A DNA stretch of 64,000 bases. Source: Cryobacterium tagatosivorans (GTDB lineage Bacteria > Actinomycetota > Actinomycetes > Actinomycetales > Microbacteriaceae). The translations under genes were made by a program, and so were the position numbers. The DNA lies in the NCBI RefSeq assembly GCF_004402215.1, contig NZ_SOEZ01000078.1:48667-112666 (forward strand), given 5' to 3'. Below, piece after piece: positions 59,164 through 64,000 of the stretch. Under the pieces are notes generated by a model. That model searched no databases. It was given only the letters and a program-made list of their open reading frames with translations, and was not told the DNA's origin. Position 1 is the first letter of the stretch. Every line of letters starts with the position of its first letter.

Positions 59164-60188
59164 GCGCCGCCCCGGCTACCGCGAAGACCCTGACGGGCAC
59201 CCAGAAGGTCGCGATCGTGCTGATGAACCTCGGCCAGGAGCATGCCGCCGAGGTGATGAAGGAGTTCAGCGAGCTCGAAGCCGCCGCGATCATCGCGGAG
59301 ATCGTCGGCCTGCGCCGCGTCGACGACACCGTCGCTGACGAAACCCTGACGGAGTTCCATCGGCTGATGGCGACGGGCGCACGCCAGTCGCACGGCGGGC
59401 ACGACTTCGCGCTCGGGCTGCTCGAAGCGTCCTTCGGTGCCGAGAAGGCAGCCGGAGTCATGAACCGGGTCGCCTCGTCGATGGCCGGTAAGGCGTTCGA
59501 GTTCCTCGACGCCGCGGAGCCCGGCCAGGTGCTCACCCTCCTCGACGGGGAGCTTCCGCAGACGATCGCCCTGGTGCTGGCGCACCTGCGGCCGGAGCGG
59601 GCATCCGCCGTGCTCGCCGGGCTCGACGCCTCGCGCCGCACCGACGTCGCCCAGTGCATTGCGACCATGGGGACGGCAACGCCGGAGGCGGTTCGCATCG
59701 TCACCGACACCCTCAAGCTGCGGGCGGGCTCCGTCGTCGGCTCGAGCGAGGCCGCCGAGGTCATCGGCGGGGTCCAGCCGCTGGTCGACATCATCAACCG
59801 CTCCGACGTCGCCACCGAGCGGGCGATGCTCGAGGCCCTCGACGAACGCGACCCCGCCCTCGCCGAAGAGGTGCGCTCGCGGATGCTCACCTTCGCCGAC
59901 ATCGTCAAGCTCGAGAGCCGCGACGTGCAGCAGGTGCTGCGCGGCATCGACTCCAGCATCCTGGCCGCCGCCATGAAGGGGTCGTCCGAATCGGTCATCG
60001 AGGTCATCCGGGCGAACCTGTCCGAGCGCAACCGGGCAACCCTCGACGACGAGATCGCCGCGATCGGCCCGGTGCGCGTGTCGCATGTCGAGGATGCCCG
60101 GGCCGAAATCGTCCGCGCCATCCGCGATCTCGCCGCGCAGGGCAGCATCACCGTCGTCCGCGGGGACGAGGAAGAATATGTCTACTGA
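59160..60188 (+). CDS. fliG: Flagellar motor switch protein FliG
   Basis: A 342-residue rotor protein that contacts the stator. N domain (TGTQKVAIVLMNLGQEHAAEVMKEF), middle EHPQ-type segment (LPQTIALVLAHLRPERASAVLAGL) and C domain with the torque helix (MLTFADIVKLESRDVQQVLRGID) are all visible. It starts four bases inside fliF; fliH begins eleven bases before its end. Confidence 0.95.
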   Translation: MSAAPATAKTLTGTQKVAIVLMNLGQEHAAEVMKEFSELEAAAIIAEIVGLRRVDDTVADETLTEFHRLMATGARQSHGGHDFALGLLEASFGAEKAAGVMNRVASSMAGKAFEFLDAAEPGQVLTLLDGELPQTIALVLAHLRPERASAVLAGLDASRRTDVAQCIATMGTATPEAVRIVTDTLKLRAGSVVGSSEAAEVIGGVQPLVDIINRSDVATERAMLEALDERDPALAEEVRSRMLTFADIVKLESRDVQQVLRGIDSSILAAAMKGSSESVIEVIRANLSERNRATLDDEIAAIGPVRVSHVEDARAEIVRAIRDLAAQGSITVVRGDEEEYVY

Positions 60189-60786
60189 CCTGGCGTTCTC
60201 GCGCGTGGCCTTCCCCAGCCTCGGGCAGGACGGCCGCGAGGTCATCGACGAGCAGTCCCGGGCCAGGGGCCACGCCGCGGGCTACGCGGAAGGCCTCCGG
60301 CTGGCCGCAACCCGGATGCACGAGCAGTCGCTGCGACTCGAGGCCGACCACGCCGCGGCCCTCCGGCACGCCGAGGCGAAGGCGGACCGGACGGTCGAGC
60401 TCCTGGCCGCCGCCGCGCGCGCCCTGGACGCGAGCGCGCTTCCCCTGATCCAGGGCGTCGAGCTCGCCCTCGTCGCGTCGGCCGTCGACCTCGCCGAGGC
60501 CGTCATCGGCGCCGAACTCGGCGACCGGGAGTCCGCGGCCCGCCTGGCCCTCCGCCGGGCGCTCGACCACGAACACGCGCCCGAAGTGCACACCGTGCGG
60601 ATGCATCCGGACGACCTCGAACTCCTCGGCACCGAGATTGCGGCCCGCGCCGGTGTGCGGTTCACCGCCGACCCGCAGCTGGCGCGGGGCGACGCCATGA
60701 CGGAATTCGGCGAAGGATTCCTCGACGCTCGGATCGGCACGGCCCTCCGGCGTGCCCGGGCGGCCCTCGACGGAGTCCGGCAGTGA
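60178..60786 (+). CDS. fliH: Flagellar assembly protein FliH
   Basis: A 202-residue regulator of the FliI ATPase. Residues 20-85 form an Ala-rich coiled stalk with Glu and Arg, and the C-terminal domain (LALVASAVDLAEAVIGAELGD and VRMHPDDLELLG) matches FliH/YscL/V-ATPase E. ATG at 60178 has GAGGAAG just upstream. The overlap with fliG suggests coupled translation. It ends four bases inside fliI. Confidence 0.88.
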   Translation: MSTDLAFSRVAFPSLGQDGREVIDEQSRARGHAAGYAEGLRLAATRMHEQSLRLEADHAAALRHAEAKADRTVELLAAAARALDASALPLIQGVELALVASAVDLAEAVIGAELGDRESAARLALRRALDHEHAPEVHTVRMHPDDLELLGTEIAARAGVRFTADPQLARGDAMTEFGEGFLDARIGTALRRARAALDGVRQ

Positions 60787-62111
60787 CCACGACCTGGCGC
60801 CCGCGGGCGCGGCAATTCGACGCGGCCCTCCACGCGGCCAGGCCCCAGCGAATGGGCGTGGTCTCCTCGATCGTCGGCCTCGGCGTCGAGCTGACCGGCC
60901 TGCCCGCCTCGATCGGCGACCTGGTCACGATCGGCGAGGGTCCCGGCATTGACGCCGAAGTCGTCGCGACGACTCGCGAAGGAGTGCGCTGCATGCCGCT
61001 CGGCCGGATGACCGGGGTCAGGATCGGCACGACGGCCAGGTCCACCGGGACCCCGCTGCTCGTGCCCACCGGCACCGGCCTGTTCGGGCGCGTCCTCGAC
61101 GGGCTCGGCCGTCCCATCGACGGCAAGGGGCCGCTCCTGAACGACAGGATGGTCTCCCTCGACAACGACAGCCCCTCGGCCATGCACCGCGCCCGCATCG
61201 ACACCCCGCTGCAGCTGGGCGTGCGGGTGCTCGACACCATGACGACCGTCGGCAAGGGCCAGCGGATGGGCCTGTTCGCGGCATCCGGCGTCGGCAAGTC
61301 CTCCCTGCTCTCGATGATCGCCCGCGGCACGGATGCCGAGGTGTCCGTCATCGCCCTGGTGGGGGAGCGCGGCCGGGAGGTGCGCGAGTTCCTCGAAGAC
61401 GACCTCGGCCCCGAGGGCCTCGCCCGCTCCATCGTCGTCGTCTCCACCTCGGACGAACCGGCCATGATGCGGCTCCGCGCCGCCTTCACCGCCACGCGCA
61501 TCGCCGAGTCCTTCCGGGACCGCGGCACCGACGTGATGCTCATGATGGACTCGCTCACCCGGGTCGCCATGGCCCAGCGCGAGATCGGCCTGTCGGTCGG
61601 CGAACCGCCGGCGACGCGCGGCTATCCGCCCTCCACCTTCTCCGTGCTCGCCCGGCTGCTCGAGCGGGCCGGAACCGACGCGACCGGGTCGATCACCGGC
61701 ATCTACACGGTCCTCGTCGACGGCGACGACCACAACGAGCCCATCGCCGACGCCGCACGGTCCATCCTCGACGGGCACGTGGTGCTCGACCGCAAGCTCG
61801 CGATCACCGGGCACTTCCCGTCCGTGGACGTGCTGGGCTCCATCTCCCGGGTCGCCTCCCGGGTCAACACCGCCGAACGCAACCGGGTCGCCGGCGCCCT
61901 TCGGCGCGTGCTGGCCGCGCGCCGGGCCGCGCAGGACCTGCTCGACGTCGGCGCGTACCGGCGGGGCACCAACCCGCTGGTCGATGCAGCCGTCGACCAC
62001 GAGGCCTCCATCACGGCCTTCCTGCAGCAGACGATGGACGACCAGACGCCGGCCTCGGCATCCTGGTACGCCCTCACCCGGCTCACGAACACCCTGGAAG
62101 GCATCTCATGA
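60783..62111 (+). CDS. fliI: Flagellum-specific ATPase FliI
   Basis: A 442-residue F1-beta-like ATPase that powers export. The Walker A loop is FAASGVGKSSLLSMIA, the Walker B is VMLMMDSLTRVAMAQREIGL, and GEPPATRGYPPSTFSVLARLLERAG is the family signature. It starts with GTG overlapping fliH (GTGA) and overlaps fliJ by four bases. Confidence 0.96.
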   Translation: MTTTWRPRARQFDAALHAARPQRMGVVSSIVGLGVELTGLPASIGDLVTIGEGPGIDAEVVATTREGVRCMPLGRMTGVRIGTTARSTGTPLLVPTGTGLFGRVLDGLGRPIDGKGPLLNDRMVSLDNDSPSAMHRARIDTPLQLGVRVLDTMTTVGKGQRMGLFAASGVGKSSLLSMIARGTDAEVSVIALVGERGREVREFLEDDLGPEGLARSIVVVSTSDEPAMMRLRAAFTATRIAESFRDRGTDVMLMMDSLTRVAMAQREIGLSVGEPPATRGYPPSTFSVLARLLERAGTDATGSITGIYTVLVDGDDHNEPIADAARSILDGHVVLDRKLAITGHFPSVDVLGSISRVASRVNTAERNRVAGALRRVLAARRAAQDLLDVGAYRRGTNPLVDAAVDHEASITAFLQQTMDDQTPASASWYALTRLTNTLEGIS

Positions 62112-62542
62112 ATCGCGCATTCTCGCTCACCGGACTGCTCCGACTGCGCCACCTGCAGCAGGACGAAGCCGCCGGCGCGCTGGCCGCGGCGAACCGGAAC
62201 GCCACGGAGAACAGCGCCCACCGCACCGAGACCCACAGCGCGCTGGCGAACACCCCGGTGTCGGCCACCACCAGCGCCGCCCTCAACGCGATGGCGGCCG
62301 CGCGCGCGTCGTCGCGCAGCATGCTCGCCGACCTGGACGGGCTCGGCAGAAACTACGCCGTCGCCGTGGGGGAGGCCCAGAACGCCTTCGACGTCGCCAG
62401 GGCGCAGTCGATCGGACTGGAGAAGCTGGCGACCCGCCACGCCGCGGCGTGGAACGCCGAGGAACTCCACGGCGAACAGACCGCACTGGACGAGATCGCC
62501 TCCGCCCGCTGGCACCGGGACCAGGCGGGAGCCGCACGATGA
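62108..62542 (+). CDS. fliJ: Flagellar protein FliJ
   Basis: A 144-residue coiled-coil protein, the central stalk of the export ATPase. It is almost wholly helical and Ala-rich (LTGLLRLRHLQQDEAAGALAAANRN, then VAVGEAQNAFDVARAQSIGLEKLATRHAA). FliJ is poorly conserved, so the call rests on size, fold and position right after fliI. Confidence 0.8.
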   Translation: MNRAFSLTGLLRLRHLQQDEAAGALAAANRNATENSAHRTETHSALANTPVSATTSAALNAMAAARASSRSMLADLDGLGRNYAVAVGEAQNAFDVARAQSIGLEKLATRHAAAWNAEELHGEQTALDEIASARWHRDQAGAAR

Positions 62543-63177
62543 CGATGGTCGCAGCCCTCGGCCGGGTCGCCGAGATCCAGTCCACCCTGATCCAGCTCAC
62601 CGGGGTTCCGGCGGGGCAGAAGACCGCCGCCCCGGCTCCGGTCGACGCCTTCGCCGCGAAGCTGGCCACGGCCCTTGGCACACCCGGTACCTCGGGGGTG
62701 CCCTCCGTGGCCACGCCCGGGTCCGGTTCCGGCGTCTCCGGCACCGACGTGACGAACGCCGCGAAGAAGTACCTCGGCGTGCCCTATGTCTTCGGCGGTG
62801 AGGACGGAAAGGGCATGGACTGCTCCGGTCTCGTGCAGCGCGTCTACGCCGACGTCGGGGTCAAGGTTCCCCGTCTCGTCTCCGGCCAGATGAAGATCGG
62901 CACCGAGGTGGGCTCCCTGGCCCAGGCTTTGCCCGGCGACCTGATCGTGACCGGCGGCGGCGCACACATCCTGATCTACGCCGGCAACAACAAGGTCATC
63001 CACGCTCCCTATCCCGGCCGGACCGTCTGCCTCGTTGACGCCTACATGAAGGATTCCGACATCGACACGATCCGCCGGGTCATCCCGACCGCGTCCGCGC
63101 CGGCGTCGCTCGCCTCCGGCGGCAGTCACGCCTTCAGCGCCGCGCTGGCCGCCTTCGCCGCGGGCGGGTCGAAGTGA
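62539..63177 (+). CDS. NlpC/P60 cell-wall hydrolase inside the flagellar operon
   Basis: A 212-residue peptidoglycan endopeptidase. The N-terminal 65 residues are Ala/Pro/Gly/Ser-rich and flexible, with no signal peptide. The NlpC/P60 domain follows with the catalytic cysteine C95 in GMDCSGLVQRVY, histidine H143 in GGAHILIYAG and H155. It overlaps fliJ and fliK. It probably opens the wall for the rod, the job done in other bacteria by the FlgJ muramidase. Lacking a signal, it may be exported by the flagellar apparatus itself. Confidence 0.86.
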   Translation: MTMVAALGRVAEIQSTLIQLTGVPAGQKTAAPAPVDAFAAKLATALGTPGTSGVPSVATPGSGSGVSGTDVTNAAKKYLGVPYVFGGEDGKGMDCSGLVQRVYADVGVKVPRLVSGQMKIGTEVGSLAQALPGDLIVTGGGAHILIYAGNNKVIHAPYPGRTVCLVDAYMKDSDIDTIRRVIPTASAPASLASGGSHAFSAALAAFAAGGSK

Positions 63178-64000
63178 GCCTCTCCCTCGCGCGGATGACC
63201 GCGCCGCAGTCCGCGCCGCAGCCCACCGCGTCCGCGCCGGCCGGCCCCCGTGCGGGCGCGACCGGCTTCGCCGCCGTCCTGACCGGCGCCCTCGGAGCGG
63301 ACACCTCCGCGCACCTGCCCGCCGAGACCCTGCCCGCCGACCCCGCGCCTGCCGAGTCCACGCCGGCCGAGGCCACGCCTGCCATGTCCGTGCTTGCCGG
63401 GTCCGCGCCGGCTGAGGCCAGTCAGGCTAAGCCCAGGCCCGGCGCCGAACGTGCTCTGTCCGAGCCCGGCAGCGGAGTCGCCGCTCCCGTCTCCGACGCA
63501 GCATGGAACGCCGTTCCAGTGGCCGCTCCAGTGTCAGTTCCAGTGGCCGTCCCGGCGGCTGGCGAGCCGGCGCAGCCCGAGTTGCCCGCACCCGACCTGT
63601 CCGACCTGGCCGCGGGGAGCGCAGTCGCTCCGGCCTCCGCCGTCGCCCCGGCAACGGCCGATCGCCGCGCCGCACCGGCGCAGCGGACGGAACCAGCCAC
63701 GCCCGCCACGGCGATCCCGGCGTCACTGATCCCGGCGTCACTGATCTCTGCTTCACTGACCCCGGCGGCTCTGGCCCCCGCATCGCTGACCCCGGCCGCG
63801 CCGACCGCCCTGCCGCAGTCTCCGACGACGGCCGCCCCGGCCGCACCGGCCGCACCGAGCCGGCCCAGCGCCAGCACGGGAGCCTCCGCGGCCACCCCGG
63901 ACGCTGCGGGGGCTCCGCCGATCGCGGCTTTCGCGCGGACCGTGGCGGACGTCGCGCCGAGCGCACCGGACAGCAGCCTCGCCCCGGATGCCGCGTCCAC
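63174..64000 (+). CDS. fliK: Flagellar hook-length control protein FliK (3' partial)
   Basis: The frame opens at GTG 63174, overlapping the hydrolase stop, and stays open to the window edge for 275 codons. The visible part is Ala/Pro-rich and disordered, as in the N-terminal ruler region of FliK; the conserved C-terminal domain would lie beyond the edge. Its place after fliJ fits FliK. It contains four 15-bp tandem repeats at 63714-63773. Confidence 0.72.
   Translation, partial: MSLSLARMTAPQSAPQPTASAPAGPRAGATGFAAVLTGALGADTSAHLPAETLPADPAPAESTPAEATPAMSVLAGSAPAEASQAKPRPGAERALSEPGSGVAAPVSDAAWNAVPVAAPVSVPVAVPAAGEPAQPELPAPDLSDLAAGSAVAPASAVAPATADRRAAPAQRTEPATPATAIPASLIPASLISASLTPAALAPASLTPAAPTALPQSPTTAAPAAPAAPSRPSASTGASAATPDAAGAPPIAAFARTVADVAPSAPDSSLAPDAAS
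63714..63773. repeat. Four tandem 15-bp repeats in the fliK ruler region
   Basis: Units start at 63714, 63729, 63744 and 63759 and encode I-P-A-S-L-type pentapeptides. The first two units are identical; the other two have drifted. The frame is kept, so the number of units would change the length of the ruler. Confidence 0.8.

Noticed and set aside
1..64000. tRNA, rRNA, prophage or defence-island genes
   Set aside because: No clover-leaf, rRNA segment, integrase, phage structural or restriction-type gene was recognised. This was a reading by eye, so a small RNA gene could have been missed.

Overview
The window is GC-rich DNA with short intergenic gaps, many ATGA/GTGA start-stop overlaps and frequent GTG or TTG starts. 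The gene content points to a motile high-GC actinobacterium: class A PBP with a Gly/Pro-rich tail, DnaE2 with DUF6504 under a LexA box, split NHEJ genes, a ClpS-DUF2017 pair, an MFS small subunit and a flagellar cluster. Microbacteriaceae is my best guess from gene order and codon habit; this is an inference, not a measurement.

Layout. 1-955: tail of a LigD-type NHEJ polymerase. 952-3640 (minus): etfB-etfA-cytochrome b operon. 3767-7660 (plus): four-gene valine degradation operon (isobutyryl-CoA dehydrogenase, 3-hydroxyisobutyryl-CoA hydrolase, 3-hydroxyisobutyrate dehydrogenase, enoyl-CoA hydratase), followed by a second acyl-CoA dehydrogenase and a TetR regulator paired with a TIGR03084-type protein. 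10595-13552: PAS-PAS-GGDEF-EAL protein. 13583-14644: ATP-dependent DNA ligase. 14834-17430: ABC exporter whose permease is two half-transporters in one chain. 17463-23735 (minus): flavodoxin, class III nucleotide cyclase, pseudo-receiver/thioredoxin-reductase-like flavoprotein, maltokinase and a YqhA-SHOCT membrane protein. 23989-26334: class A PBP. 26343-30058 (minus): DUF6504-dnaE2 mutasome genes behind a LexA box. 30273-36364: molybdenum/formate block (moaA, fdhD, FdhF/YdeP oxidoreductase, OFA-family MFS and its 33-residue small subunit). 36390-39741: DUF2017-clpS, a secreted HNH nuclease and three exported or unknown small proteins. 39873-43417: a HEAT-GT4 and GT1 glycosyltransferase pair. 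43464-48047 (minus): MocA-like nucleotidyltransferase, a small membrane protein and a molybdenum hydroxylase operon.

From 48278 to the right edge the DNA is flagellar. fliW-flgL-flgK-flgN run leftward; the sigma factor fliA, then fliC, fliD, fliS, a FliT-like gene, flgB, flgC, fliE, fliF, fliG, fliH, fliI, fliJ, an NlpC/P60 hydrolase and fliK (cut by the edge) run rightward. Three sites fit one strict pattern, TAAC-N15-(G/C)CCGATRG. They lie upstream of flgN, fliC and flgB, so one sigma factor probably drives filament, hook-junction and basal-body genes together.

The least explained signal is a dispersed palindrome with 18-23 bp arms around TTGCGGAGAAAGTACCTTC. It occurs four times, always just past the 3' end of a gene. 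The copy between fliA and fliC sits inside a segment bounded by a 32-bp direct repeat that duplicates the end of fliA and the -35 part of the flagellin promoter. Short tandem duplications (9-18 bp units) at gene ends and in linkers are also unusually common.
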